Assembly: GCA_964247975.1 (NCBI GenBank)
Contig: CAXTWH010000018.1
Span: 31,273-95,272 of the forward strand
Direction of reading: 5' to 3'
DNA: 64,000 nucleotides
From: KBS-96 sp964247975
GTDB taxonomy: Bacteria; Acidobacteriota; Terriglobia; Bryobacterales; Bryobacteraceae
A program made the position numbers and the translations under genes. Shown in pieces: positions 8,213 to 16,917 of this stretch. Position 1 is the stretch's first letter. The number at the start of each line of letters is the position of its first letter. The notes beneath the pieces are model-generated. The model worked only from the letters and a program-made list of their open reading frames with translations. It did not search any database and was not told the origin of the DNA.

Positions 8213-9700
8213 ATGTCAAAACTGTTTTCACTTGTATTAATTTGCGCCAGCTTTCTATCTGCTCAAGAGATTACCTCGGACCCGGTCAGTACTTTGGCAG
8301 AAATTTTAGCGGTTAAAGGCACCCTCACGCAATCCGAGTTTAATCGCGTGAAAACTGCCCAGTTGTATGAACAGAAGCTTTCCACGCTGGCTGCATTGTT
8401 AAAAGCAAAAGGCGTTTTGAGCGATGAGGAGATGGCAAAGCTTATTCTTCCGGCAGGTTCAACCGTGAATGCGTCAGCGGGTAACACGCAACCAACCTCT
8501 CAGCAGATTGCAAAATCGCCGTCTTCCGCGCAGCAGATGGAAGCGCCGCCCGTGATTACGCAAACCAAAGCGCCGGTTACGCTTTACGGCACGCTATTAT
8601 TGAACTCCTTCTACAACACTGCATCCGCTAACATTCAGGATGTTCCATTGTTTGCCAACAAGCAGGGAGCCGACGCTAACGGAGGCGATAAAAATTTCGG
8701 CATGACCGCTCGCCAAAGCCGCTTAGGGCTACGGTATGCCGGTCCTGAGATAGGCGGCGCGAAGGTAAGCGGGACGTTTGAATTTGATTTGTTTGGCGGT
8801 AAAACCGCGCTGCCGAACGGTATTGACATGGATCTTTTTCGTTTACGTTTGGCGTACGGGAGAGTGGATTGGCAGAACATTTCTCTCGAAGCCGGGCAGG
8901 ATTGGGTTGTATTCGCGCCGCTGAACCCGACCAGTTATGCAGAATATGCAATTGCACCCTTATCTGCTTCCGGGAATCTATGGAATCGTTTGCCGCAACT
9001 TCGGCTGGAAGGCAAGCACAAGGTGACGAATTCAAACCGCTTGTTATGGCAGATTGCCGCGCTTGATCCGAACATGGGCGATTATTCCACCACGACGTTC
9101 AGCACACAGCGAACGCCGTCGGTTGGAGAACGCGGGCGGATGCCGTCGCTGGAAAGCCGGGTAGCCTGGACCCACATCGTAGATGACCGCGATTTCACCG
9201 TGGGCTTCAGCGGCCATTACGGAAGAGGCAAAAACGCCGGGGTTTTTAATAACGCAACCATTCAACAGCCGGTTGATTCCTGGGGCGCAGCGCTTGATTA
9301 TTCGCTGCCGTTTTCGCGCTTTTTCGCCTTAACTGGAGAAGCTTACGAAGGGCGCGCGCTAGGCATTTACAGCAGCGCGGCCGGCGAAGCGATCGGCGCG
9401 GTACGCACTGTGGGCGGCCACGGCGTGGAAAGCCGCGGCGGTTGGATGCAAGGGCAGTTTAACTTCACAAAACAATGGCAGTTTAACTTGGCCTATGGCA
9501 TTGACGCGCCGAACGCTTCCGAACTGCCGGTGGGCAATCGCTCGCGCAACCAGACGTATACAGGGAACGTGCTTTACAAGTGGCGTCCAAATGTGATTTT
9601 CGGCTGGGAGTACCGTCGATTGTTAACTGATTATCGAAATCAGTTGTTTGCTGATGAGCGCGGCGACCATGCGAACATGAGCGTGGCGTACCAGTTTTAG
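8213..9700 (+). CDS. Outer-membrane porin-like beta-barrel protein
   Basis: Exported 495-residue protein: signal peptide of about 17 residues ending LSA-Q, a helical periplasmic part with two similar short segments (TLAEILAVKGTLTQSEF and TLAALLKAKGVLSDEEM, residues 27-85), a Pro/Ser/Gln linker, then about 370 residues of alternating beta strands starting at APVTLYGTLLLNSFYN. It ends MSVAYQF, the terminal phenylalanine recognised by the BAM machinery. This resembles porins of the OprP/DcaP type that let anions or small solutes through the outer membrane; the exact solute is not visible. The paired short N-terminal segments look like an internal duplication. The phosphodiesterase gene starts 3 bases after its stop. 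Confidence 0.8.
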   Translation: MSKLFSLVLICASFLSAQEITSDPVSTLAEILAVKGTLTQSEFNRVKTAQLYEQKLSTLAALLKAKGVLSDEEMAKLILPAGSTVNASAGNTQPTSQQIAKSPSSAQQMEAPPVITQTKAPVTLYGTLLLNSFYNTASANIQDVPLFANKQGADANGGDKNFGMTARQSRLGLRYAGPEIGGAKVSGTFEFDLFGGKTALPNGIDMDLFRLRLAYGRVDWQNISLEAGQDWVVFAPLNPTSYAEYAIAPLSASGNLWNRLPQLRLEGKHKVTNSNRLLWQIAALDPNMGDYSTTTFSTQRTPSVGERGRMPSLESRVAWTHIVDDRDFTVGFSGHYGRGKNAGVFNNATIQQPVDSWGAALDYSLPFSRFFALTGEAYEGRALGIYSSAAGEAIGAVRTVGGHGVESRGGWMQGQFNFTKQWQFNLAYGIDAPNASELPVGNRSRNQTYTGNVLYKWRPNVIFGWEYRRLLTDYRNQLFADERGDHANMSVAYQF

Positions 9701-9703
9701 CGG

Positions 9704-10168
9704 ATGCGGATTGGGTTAATTTCCGATACTCATGGTTTGTTGAGGCCGCAAGCAGTTGAAGTGCTAGCCGGTTCGGACCTGATTATTCATGCGGGCGACG
9801 TAGGCAAGCCGGAAATCCTAGCTGCGCTGAAACAGATTGCGCCGGTGTTTGCAGTCAGGGGCAATGTGGATAAAGGCTCCTGGGCCGAATCGCTTCCCTT
9901 AACGGAAATAGTGGAAGCCGGTTCGGTTCTGATTTTTGTGCAGCATGATCGGAACGAAATAGAAATTGATCCAGCAGCGGCTGGATTTTCAATCGTGGTT
10001 ACAGGGCATTCGCATCAGCCGGGAAGCGAGATGCGAAGAGGCGTGTTGTACATTAATCCAGGCAGTGCCGGGCCACGGCGATTCAAACTGCCGATCACCG
10101 TGGCGCAGCTTAATTTAGTCGTCACTCCTTGGGATGTTCGCTTCCTTACGCTGCTGCCGATTTCGTAA
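9704..10168 (+). CDS. YfcE-type metallophosphoesterase
   Basis: Small cytoplasmic calcineurin-like phosphodiesterase of 154 residues, normal for the YfcE/MJ0936 branch. All metal motifs are present: SDTHG (D8, H10), AGDVG (D32), RGNVD (N54), the VQHD histidine (H81) and TGHSH (H102, H104), followed by the usual NPGSAGPRR. Enzymes of this family hydrolyse phosphodiesters with Mn or similar metals; the natural substrate is not known. The start is only 3 bases past the porin stop, so translation is likely coupled. It is convergent with the UPF0182 gene, with 5 bases between stops. Confidence 0.9.
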   Translation: MRIGLISDTHGLLRPQAVEVLAGSDLIIHAGDVGKPEILAALKQIAPVFAVRGNVDKGSWAESLPLTEIVEAGSVLIFVQHDRNEIEIDPAAAGFSIVVTGHSHQPGSEMRRGVLYINPGSAGPRRFKLPITVAQLNLVVTPWDVRFLTLLPIS

Positions 10169-10173
10169 GCAAA

Positions 10174-13032
10174 TTACTTACTTAGCATGTTCTGAATGGT
10201 TTCGAGTTCGCGGCCCGCTTCGGCGTATTTGCCTTGCGAATTTAAATCACGGTATCGCTGAAAATGGTCCCGCAGTTCGCGCAGCACATCCTGTTGATGG
10301 GCGGTGATCGGCACAGTGGATTGTGTTGCCGAGGACGCGGATTGTGTTTGCGGGCTGCCCGTCGGCATCTGAATCGAAGTGGTCTGCTGTGAAGGCACGT
10401 TCTGCCCGATCAGTTGCGAAAGAGCCTGTTCATAAGTATCCGCGTAAGCCAGATGATCGCCCATTGCCAACGCCACTTTCTTTAACTGCGGCATACGCGC
10501 TCCGCTGGCTTGTATATAAATGGGTTCCACATAAAGAAAGCTGTTGTCGATGGGCAGCACCAGCACCTGCCCGCGCAGCACTTCCGACCCTTGCTGGTTC
10601 CAAAGCGTCAGGTCTTTGGAAATCGTCTGGTCCTGATTAATAAATGCTTCAATCTGCTTCGGGCCGTAAATGATGTTTTGTTTGCCAAGCTGCTGAAAAA
10701 CAAGTTCGCCCAAATGCGTGCCATCGCAGCGCGCGACCATCATGCCGATCAGGTTGTCTTTGTTAGCGGGAGTAAATGGCGTAATCAATAAAAATTCCAG
10801 CTTGCTTTCGCCGGGCAGGGTAGCCATCAAATAAGTGGGCCTGACCGAAGCTGCCTGGTTATCAGTGTTACCGGTGGAAGTGCGGGCGATGTCCCACAGA
10901 TCGGCGCGATTGTAAAAGGCTTCCGGGTCGCGCATGTGAAACGCGCGGTAGATTTCGGCCTGCACGGAAAACAAGGTTTCGGGATAGCGCACATGCGCCC
11001 GCAAGTCCTGCGGCATCGCGCCGGCTGGTTCAAACAGTTGCGGAAAAAGCTGCCGGTACGCTTCGGTGAGCGGGTCTGCGGCATCGAACACGTAGAAATG
11101 CGTTTCGCCGGAATACGCATCGACCGTGGCTTTCACGGAGTTGCGCATGTAGTTCAGCGTTCCCGAAACGTCGAGCGTTAACTCCCGTGAATACGGATGC
11201 GAAGCGGATGTCATATAGGCATCCACAATCCAAACCAGATGGCCGCGACTGTCAAGCACCAGATACGGGTCGCTGTCCCAGGTGAGAAACCCGGCCTGGG
11301 TGGAAAGCCGGTCGAGAATGCGCCGGTGAATCATCATGCGGCTGTCGCTGCGGAGATAATTCGTCAACAGGATGTTCAGGTCGCCGTACTTCAGCGCCGC
11401 CGCCAGGCGCACAAAGAAGGAAGAAACCAGGAACCCGCCGTTTCCCTTGTAACTGGTGTGGCCGGTGTCGCCTACCGCCGGATAATCAAACTCCGGCTGC
11501 GAGGTGGACACATATACCGGTTCCTGGTCTATCTCGCCATAATAAATTTCCGGGCGATTGAATTGCAGCGAAGGTGTGTTAATTTTCGGCGGCGCGTCCT
11601 GCACCAGAAACTGCGGTAGGCCATCGGGCGTGATGGCATTCGCATTGGCCATCACCATTCCGTACCCATGCGTATAAATCAGATGCGGGTTCACCCATCG
11701 ATTTCGCGCATCGCCCAACTGTTGAACATCGAGTTCGCGCGGCGTGAGAAGCACCTGGCGCAGCGAGCCGTTAAGCTGATAACGATCAATGTCGGTGTCA
11801 AAGTAAGCATACGGGCGCAGCGGTTGAATCTGCGCCACGGTATCGTGAAATGCTTTCCAATCCCATAAGCGCACGTTTTCAAGCAGCGGCTTATGCTTGG
11901 CGTAATCAATCGGAATTTCAGTTTTGGCGTCGAGATTGGTTTCCACTAGACTGCCTTGCAGCCCGTAAGCCGAACGCGTGGCTGCAATGTGATGAGCGAT
12001 ATAAGGCCGCTCCAGCGCCAATTCATTAGGCCGCACATACACGCTGCCGACCAGGGCGGGAACGAGATAGCGTACCGGCAGAACAACTAATAAAGCTAAC
12101 GCCAGTTTGCCGCGCCGCAGCAGAACCAGAATGGCTGCTAAGAAGGCGGAAAAAATCATTAACCATTGCAGCGGCAGAACAACGTGGTCGGCCAGGTAAT
12201 CCACGCCGAGCAGGAACGCGCCGTGGTCTTCAAACAGAAGTTCGTAGCGGGCGAAAAAGAATTGAATGCCTAATGCGACCAACAGAATGCTGACGGCGAG
12301 CCGGGCAAAGTTGGAATCGAATGCGCCGCCGAAAGACAGGCCGCGGCCCTCAAAGGTATATCCGCCGCCGCTTGAATACCGCGAAATGGTTTGCCGCAAA
12401 TCTTCAAAGTGAGCAGCCAGCCAGTAGATGAGCAGCGATACCAGGCTGGCAGTCACCAGTACTCGGAGAAGCACCTGATAAAACGGAAGCTCGAAAAGAT
12501 AGAAGCGCAGCGGACGGTTGAAAATCGGGTCAACATAGGTGTGGCCTGCGCCGGGAACGCGAAGGCCGCCGAAAAAGCGCACGATATTCCAGGGGTCAAT
12601 AATCAGGTCGGCTAGAAAAAAAGCCAGCAGAAACAACCCGAGCAGCGCCAGGCGGGAACCCGTTGTGCTTTCGAATAAAGCTTGCGGCACGCCGCGCCGC
12701 GAACCCGCCCGCCAGGCAACACTGAAGCACGCAAACAGCAGCAGCCCGGAAATAATCACAGGCAGCGTGCCATACAGTAATTGGTTAAACCAAGTGTCCA
12801 GTTGATGAACTTCCTTCCACCACTCGTAATCGAGCAGCGTGGAAGCCAGAAACCGACTGCTGAAAAGCAGCACAAACAAAGCAATGATAATTACCAGCGG
12901 ACCGGGCCGCCAGCGCATTTTCGGAGAAGCAATCGCCCGACCATTCATAGACAACACAACTGTAGCAACGCTTGTTGAGGCGCCGCCGCAACTCGCTTCA
13001 AACTGTTGAAACGGGTTATCATAAACATTCAT
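10174..13032 (-). CDS. UPF0182 family membrane protein
   Basis: Large integral membrane protein of 952 residues, the usual length of the UPF0182 family (function unknown). The first 330 residues hold about seven hydrophobic helices (from PLVIIIALFVLLFSSRFLA near residue 45 to LALALLVVLPVRYLVPALV near 310). The rest is a long extracytoplasmic domain with family blocks such as ERPYIAHHIAATRSAYGL, NPHLIYTHGYGMVMAN, IYYGEID and HPYSRELTLDVSGTLNYMRNSVKATVDAYSG, then a Gln/Ser/Thr-rich linker and a short helical tail. The ATG at 13032 has AGGAGG touching it, closer than ideal; the ATG at 12948 is an alternative. The start overlaps the start of the divergent gene at 13006. Confidence 0.88.
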   Translation of the reverse strand: MNVYDNPFQQFEASCGGASTSVATVVLSMNGRAIASPKMRWRPGPLVIIIALFVLLFSSRFLASTLLDYEWWKEVHQLDTWFNQLLYGTLPVIISGLLLFACFSVAWRAGSRRGVPQALFESTTGSRLALLGLFLLAFFLADLIIDPWNIVRFFGGLRVPGAGHTYVDPIFNRPLRFYLFELPFYQVLLRVLVTASLVSLLIYWLAAHFEDLRQTISRYSSGGGYTFEGRGLSFGGAFDSNFARLAVSILLVALGIQFFFARYELLFEDHGAFLLGVDYLADHVVLPLQWLMIFSAFLAAILVLLRRGKLALALLVVLPVRYLVPALVGSVYVRPNELALERPYIAHHIAATRSAYGLQGSLVETNLDAKTEIPIDYAKHKPLLENVRLWDWKAFHDTVAQIQPLRPYAYFDTDIDRYQLNGSLRQVLLTPRELDVQQLGDARNRWVNPHLIYTHGYGMVMANANAITPDGLPQFLVQDAPPKINTPSLQFNRPEIYYGEIDQEPVYVSTSQPEFDYPAVGDTGHTSYKGNGGFLVSSFFVRLAAALKYGDLNILLTNYLRSDSRMMIHRRILDRLSTQAGFLTWDSDPYLVLDSRGHLVWIVDAYMTSASHPYSRELTLDVSGTLNYMRNSVKATVDAYSGETHFYVFDAADPLTEAYRQLFPQLFEPAGAMPQDLRAHVRYPETLFSVQAEIYRAFHMRDPEAFYNRADLWDIARTSTGNTDNQAASVRPTYLMATLPGESKLEFLLITPFTPANKDNLIGMMVARCDGTHLGELVFQQLGKQNIIYGPKQIEAFINQDQTISKDLTLWNQQGSEVLRGQVLVLPIDNSFLYVEPIYIQASGARMPQLKKVALAMGDHLAYADTYEQALSQLIGQNVPSQQTTSIQMPTGSPQTQSASSATQSTVPITAHQQDVLRELRDHFQRYRDLNSQGKYAEAGRELETIQNMLSK

Positions 13033-14421
13033 CCTCCTGCTTTGCCAGTTGTGATTCTTCCGGCGTTGGCGGTTCTCTGGTGCTGGTTCAGATGGCCGCG
13101 CCGCGAGGCGTTTGTTTACGTCTATCTTCCCACTGTTTTATGTCTTCCCGGTTGGTGCCGTTGGGTGCTGCCGGGCTTGCCTGACCCGACATTTAACGAA
13201 GCCGCTATCCTGCCGATTGCTGCTGCCTTCTTTTTAAAGCCGGGTAGGCATTGGCAATGGTCGGTTCTGGATTTTCAGGTCGGCTTGCTCTTGTTTCTGA
13301 TGGGCCTTTCTGAAATGCAGAACGCCGGATTTGCCGATGCGCAAAACCTGATGTTCGACATGGTGGCTGCTGCGCTGCTGCCCTACCTTCTCGCTAAAGG
13401 CATAGTGCAGACTACCGAACTGCGGATCGCTTTTGCGCGCGTGTTTGTGCTTTGCCTGGTAGTGGTGTTTACCGGCACAATCTACGAAGCACGATTTGCT
13501 TTTAATCCGTATCGGGCGATGTTTGCTCCTTTGTTTCCGGAACAAGGGCGCGGGTGGGTGACGACGTTCCGTTACGGTTTGGCGCGAGTTGCCGGGCCAT
13601 ACGGCCACGCCATTCTGGCGGGAATCGTTTTTTTAATTGGCTTACAGCTTCACTGGTGGTTAAAAAACAGCGGTTACTGGGAAGAAGCGAAATTTTTCCT
13701 GCCGATTCCGATCAGGAAAGCCACAGTTTTCACTGCGACCACATTGGGCGGCTTGGTTCTCACAATGGTACGTGGACCACAAGTTGGAGCTTTGCTGGCC
13801 TGGTTGATGATGCGCTTGGGGCGCGGTCCGAATCCGCGCCGTCGATTTCTCTTCGGCTTAGGTAGCTTGCTGGTGGTTGGCTTACCAGTGTTCTTCTGGT
13901 TCCTGTCGTATGCGTCTGTGGGACGCGCCGGGGCCGCTTCAGCTTCCCAGGAAACTGCTGCTTACCGCAAAGAGTTGATCGACAAGTACGTGCAGATTGC
14001 CTGGAACCATGCGCTGCTCGGATGGGGCCGGAACAACTGGCCTCGGGTGCCGAACATGCCTTCCATCGACAATTATTATCTGCTGCTGGCCTTGATGCAC
14101 GGAGTTGTCGCTGCTGCGCTGCTTGTTTCGATCTTGCTGGCGCTGATGGTTCGTTTATTTCGGAACGGCATTCAGTATGCGCCCCTGCTTGCGCCGGGCT
14201 GTTCGTTAAGTTTCGCACTGTGCGGTGTTTTTGTGGGCGTCACATTCGCTATTGCCACGGTTTACATCGGCGAAAACGTGCTGCCTATTTTCTTCATGAT
14301 GATCGGTTTTGCCGAAGGTTATCTGCTTTCAGGAGGCGACTCGTCCCTGCAAATAAAGGCAGAAGTGACTCCGGTGTTGGCTGTCGCCGCACCATTTTCC
14401 TTCCGACGCACGATTTCTTAG
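13006..14421 (+). CDS. O-antigen-ligase-like polytopic membrane protein
   Basis: About ten hydrophobic helices in 471 residues. The features point to the O-antigen ligase/polymerase (Wzy/WaaL-like) superfamily: a conserved arginine-containing loop VRGPQVGALLAW near residue 250, then a periplasmic loop with AWNHALLGWGRNNWP and SIDNYYLLLALMHG near 330-360, matching the NPLLGxGxGN...NxYLxxLxxxG pattern of the family. Such enzymes transfer lipid-linked glycans to an acceptor or polymerise them. The first usable start is TTG 13006, which overlaps the opposite UPF0182 start by 27 bases; a GTG near 13054 is possible. No polysaccharide gene cluster surrounds it, although glycosyltransferases occur at 5-8 kb. 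Assignment is by motif and topology. Confidence 0.65.
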   Translation: MKRVIINIHPPALPVVILPALAVLWCWFRWPRREAFVYVYLPTVLCLPGWCRWVLPGLPDPTFNEAAILPIAAAFFLKPGRHWQWSVLDFQVGLLLFLMGLSEMQNAGFADAQNLMFDMVAAALLPYLLAKGIVQTTELRIAFARVFVLCLVVVFTGTIYEARFAFNPYRAMFAPLFPEQGRGWVTTFRYGLARVAGPYGHAILAGIVFLIGLQLHWWLKNSGYWEEAKFFLPIPIRKATVFTATTLGGLVLTMVRGPQVGALLAWLMMRLGRGPNPRRRFLFGLGSLLVVGLPVFFWFLSYASVGRAGAASASQETAAYRKELIDKYVQIAWNHALLGWGRNNWPRVPNMPSIDNYYLLLALMHGVVAAALLVSILLALMVRLFRNGIQYAPLLAPGCSLSFALCGVFVGVTFAIATVYIGENVLPIFFMMIGFAEGYLLSGGDSSLQIKAEVTPVLAVAAPFSFRRTIS

Positions 14422-14536
14422 TTTTTATGAAAACCTATAGAATTGCGATTCTGAAAATGGAAACGCCGTTGAGGGTACGTTCGTCCTCAATTAAAGGCGT
14501 CTTTGTGACAGTTTGGAATGTCGAATAAGAGAACCA

Positions 14537-15394
14537 ATGCGACACAAAATCATCAGCACACCGCCGATTGACCCTGGCCGCATTTTCGCCGTGGACCTGG
14601 AGGACAAGGGGCCTGGAGCTAGAGCTAGTCTAATTTCGCTGGCAATTCATACAGCAATTGTAGCGGTGGTGATTACGCTGCTTGCTGCTTCCACTTCGTT
14701 TGTGCCAAGAGCGCCGCGCGTGGTGATGCTGCAGGAAAGTAAGCTGCTGGACCCTGTACTTCCTGTGGTTCAAAGCGGAGCGCAGAGTGGCAGCCTGAGC
14801 AGTAGCCGCCAGCAAACCCGTCCTGCGCGTGGAATCATGCCGCCCTCAACAAAAGTTCGCGCTCCGTTTGCTTCCCTGCGAATTCCTTCTGTGCAGCCGC
14901 GTTTAGCTGTTTCTCCTTCTTTGCTTGCGCCATCACCGCCGCCTATTGAACCAAACCTGCATTACGGCGATCCAAACAGTGGAATTCAGTTCTTATCAGC
15001 CGGTTGGGGTAGCAGCGGCGGCATTGGAACAGGCCCAGGTTTCAATGGAGGCAATTCAAACAGCAACTTGGCTGGTAAGACGGGAAATCTGGAACACGGC
15101 GGTATGGTGTTCAGCGTCAGCGATGTTTCCGTCATCCCGGTGTTGATCTACAAAGTGGACCCTGAATATACGGAACAAGCAAAATTGTCGAAGTACCAGG
15201 GAACGGTGTTGTTGGATCTAGTGATTGATAAGGAAGGGCATCCTCAACAGATACGAGTTGCGCGTTCGTTGGGTTTGGGACTGGATGAAAAGGCGGTGGA
15301 AGCTGTGCGGCATTGGCGTTTTCGTCCGGGAATTAAAGATGGGGAAACGGTGGACGTTGCCGCCAACGTGGAAGTGAATTTCCAATTATTTTAA
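14537..15394 (+). CDS. Energy transducer TonB
   Basis: Inner-membrane TonB-type protein of about 285 residues. One hydrophobic helix (ISLAIHTAIVAVVITLLAAS, residues 33-52), a Pro/Ser/Gly-rich periplasmic spacer that ends in a Gly/Asn-rich run near residue 170, and a C-terminal TonB domain: YKVDPEYTEQAKLSKYQGTVLLDLVI...GLGLDEKAVEAVRHWRFRPG. It passes the proton-motive force to outer-membrane receptors; the large receptor at 21.7-24.5 kb is a candidate client, though exbB and exbD are not in the window. ATG 14537 is preferred to TTG 14513, since it is followed directly by the family-like N-terminus. Confidence 0.88.
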   Translation: MRHKIISTPPIDPGRIFAVDLEDKGPGARASLISLAIHTAIVAVVITLLAASTSFVPRAPRVVMLQESKLLDPVLPVVQSGAQSGSLSSSRQQTRPARGIMPPSTKVRAPFASLRIPSVQPRLAVSPSLLAPSPPPIEPNLHYGDPNSGIQFLSAGWGSSGGIGTGPGFNGGNSNSNLAGKTGNLEHGGMVFSVSDVSVIPVLIYKVDPEYTEQAKLSKYQGTVLLDLVIDKEGHPQQIRVARSLGLGLDEKAVEAVRHWRFRPGIKDGETVDVAANVEVNFQLF

Positions 15395-15407
15395 GTTGAC
15401 TGTTCGC

Positions 15408-15890
15408 TTATTTTTCCTGGAAGTATCGCCAGAACACATTCGCCACCGCCAGCACCGGAACGGCAAGCAGAAAACCGAGCGGGCCAAACAAAGCACTGCC
15501 CGCGATCAGCGCAAAAAACACCAGCAGGGGGCGTAAGCCGAGCGGCTTACCCAGAAGTTTCGGCGTTAGATAGAATCCTTCAATTCCTTGCACCACTACC
15601 CAGGTTGCGAAAACAATCAAAAACTGAGTTAAGGTCAGATCCGTGAAAAAGGCTATTGCCGCTGCGATACCGAGGCCGATCAACGAGCCGATGCGTGGAA
15701 TAACGTTACAGGCTCCGGCCAGAACAGCCACTAACACAAACCACGGCATGTGAGCGAACGCAAAACCAATGGCGTAAAGCACCGTGACCAGAGCCGCAAT
15801 CAGAACTTGTCCCTTGACGTAGATTCCCAACACGCGCACCGATTCGCGAAATGGGTTGTGAATCGGAGGCTGCTTGTTGTTCATGGCCAT
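15408..15890 (-). CDS. AI-2E family permease, C-terminal half only
   Basis: A 160-residue membrane protein matching only the second half of AI-2E family transporters, which normally run about 350 residues. The sequence starts where the family's YxxGQ motif occurs (VLGIYVKGQVLIAALVTVLYAIG) and continues through CNVIPRIGSLIGLGIAA, QFLIVFATWVVVQGIEGFYLTPKLLG and SALFGPLGFLLAVPVLAV, with four or five hydrophobic segments. The two N-terminal helices and the long soluble loop are absent, and nothing resembling them lies upstream, where the divergent DUF892 gene begins. It has its own ATG start and clean ends, so it may be a true short form or a decayed remnant. Transport role is unproven for the family as a whole. 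Confidence 0.75.
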   Translation of the reverse strand: MAMNNKQPPIHNPFRESVRVLGIYVKGQVLIAALVTVLYAIGFAFAHMPWFVLVAVLAGACNVIPRIGSLIGLGIAAAIAFFTDLTLTQFLIVFATWVVVQGIEGFYLTPKLLGKPLGLRPLLVFFALIAGSALFGPLGFLLAVPVLAVANVFWRYFQEK

Positions 15891-15996
15891 GATTGTACGG
15901 CATTACGACTCTGCTGTTTGATTTGAGGTGGAATACGTAAACATGGCGAAACTGACCTCTTGTATTTGCGTCGAACGTGACGAAGGTTTAAAATCA

Positions 15997-16566
15997 ATGC
16001 CCGTTTTACATGAATTGTTAGTGGAAGAATTGCAAGACCTGCTCCATGCGGAAACTCAGTTAACCAAGGCGCTTCCCAAAATGGCGAAAGCGGCCAAAGA
16101 TCCGGCGCTGAAGCAAGCTTTTGTGAAGCACGCTGAAGAAACTAAAGAGCAGGTGGAGCGTTTGAAGCAGGTGTTTGAACGCTTGGGCGCGAAAGCAAAA
16201 GCCAAACCCTGCAAAGCCATGATTGGCCTGGTGGAAGAAGCTGAAGAAACCATCGCGGAAGGCAAGGAAAAAGATCCGATTGCCGCTGACTTGGCGTTGA
16301 TTGTGGCGGCTCAGAAAGTGGAGCATTACGAGATTTCCGGGTACGGCACCGTGCGCGAGATGGCCGAACAGATGGGCGAGAAGAAGGTCGCTAAATTACT
16401 GGGGCAAACTCAAACCGAAGAAGAAAAAGCCGATAAACTGCTGACTAAAGTGACGCAACCACTTTTGAAGAAGGCAGTTAAAAAAGATAAGGGAGCAGCA
16501 GTGGAAGAACCGGAACAGGAAGAAGAGGGAACCGAAGCCGAAGAACCGGAAACAACAGAAGCTTAA
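15997..16566 (+). CDS. DUF892 (YciE-type) ferritin-like protein
   Basis: Soluble helical protein of about 189 residues of the YciE/DUF892 family: MPVLHELLVEELQDLLHAETQLTKALPKMAKAA opens the four-helix bundle and QKVEHYEISGYGTVREMAEQMG is the family's most conserved stretch, with Glu and His residues suited to a di-iron site. A low-complexity tail rich in Lys then Glu follows from about residue 155, an addition many soil bacteria carry. Family members are induced under stress. The ATG at 15997 gives the family N-terminus; ATG 15943 would add 18 unrelated residues. It is divergent from the AI-2E fragment and is followed by a strong terminator. Confidence 0.88.
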   Translation: MPVLHELLVEELQDLLHAETQLTKALPKMAKAAKDPALKQAFVKHAEETKEQVERLKQVFERLGAKAKAKPCKAMIGLVEEAEETIAEGKEKDPIAADLALIVAAQKVEHYEISGYGTVREMAEQMGEKKVAKLLGQTQTEEEKADKLLTKVTQPLLKKAVKKDKGAAVEEPEQEEEGTEAEEPETTEA

Positions 16567-16590
16567 TTAACAGGATTTTATTTCGTTGAT

Positions 16591-16630
16591 TCGGGAGCGG
16601 CATTCTTGTAATTGCTCCCGATTTGTTGTT
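16591..16630 (+). terminator. Rho-independent terminator after the DUF892 gene
   Basis: A perfect 8-base-pair stem (TCGGGAGC at 16591-16598 against GCTCCCGA at 16614-16621) with a 15-base loop, followed by the T-rich run TTTGTTGTTT. It lies 25 bases past the DUF892 stop. The convergent DUF2442 remnant ends right beside it, at 16635. Confidence 0.8.
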
Positions 16631-16634
16631 TGGA

Positions 16635-16917
16635 TTAAAGGATCCATTTTCCATTCTGTTTGATTTCCACATACATCGCGTCAGGGGCTAAATCTATTTC
16701 ACCAGGCCATGTCACCGCGCCGTAATGCACCTGTACTTGGGCAAAACAATGGGGATCAGCAAGTTTTGCAAATACACCAGCCTGCGGAGAATGAACAAGA
16801 GTATTCATTCTCAACATGCTCTTCAGTTCCATCGTTAAAGCGGACAAATAATTGGAATCCATCAAGTGCCGTGACTTCAGTTATGTCATCCGGCTGGTTG
16901 CAGATGATAGAAGTCAT
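16635..16917 (-). pseudogene. DUF2442 protein, reading frame broken by a frameshift
   Basis: Two frames together make one DUF2442 protein. Frame one starts at ATG 16917, whose ATGA overlaps the beta-galactosidase stop, and reads DDITEVTALDGFQLFVRFNDGTEEHVEN, the usual N-terminal half. Frame two, open down to 16635, supplies the rest: TLVHSPQAGVFAKLADPHCF then YGAVTWPGEIDLAPDAMY. The switch must fall around 16800-16815, near the tandem AATGAATACT stretch. Whole, it would be about 93 residues. DUF2442 proteins are small and commonly sit with toxin-antitoxin or DUF4160 genes, but here it is the second gene of a sugar hydrolase transcript. It may be a recent pseudogene or a sequencing error. Confidence 0.7.
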
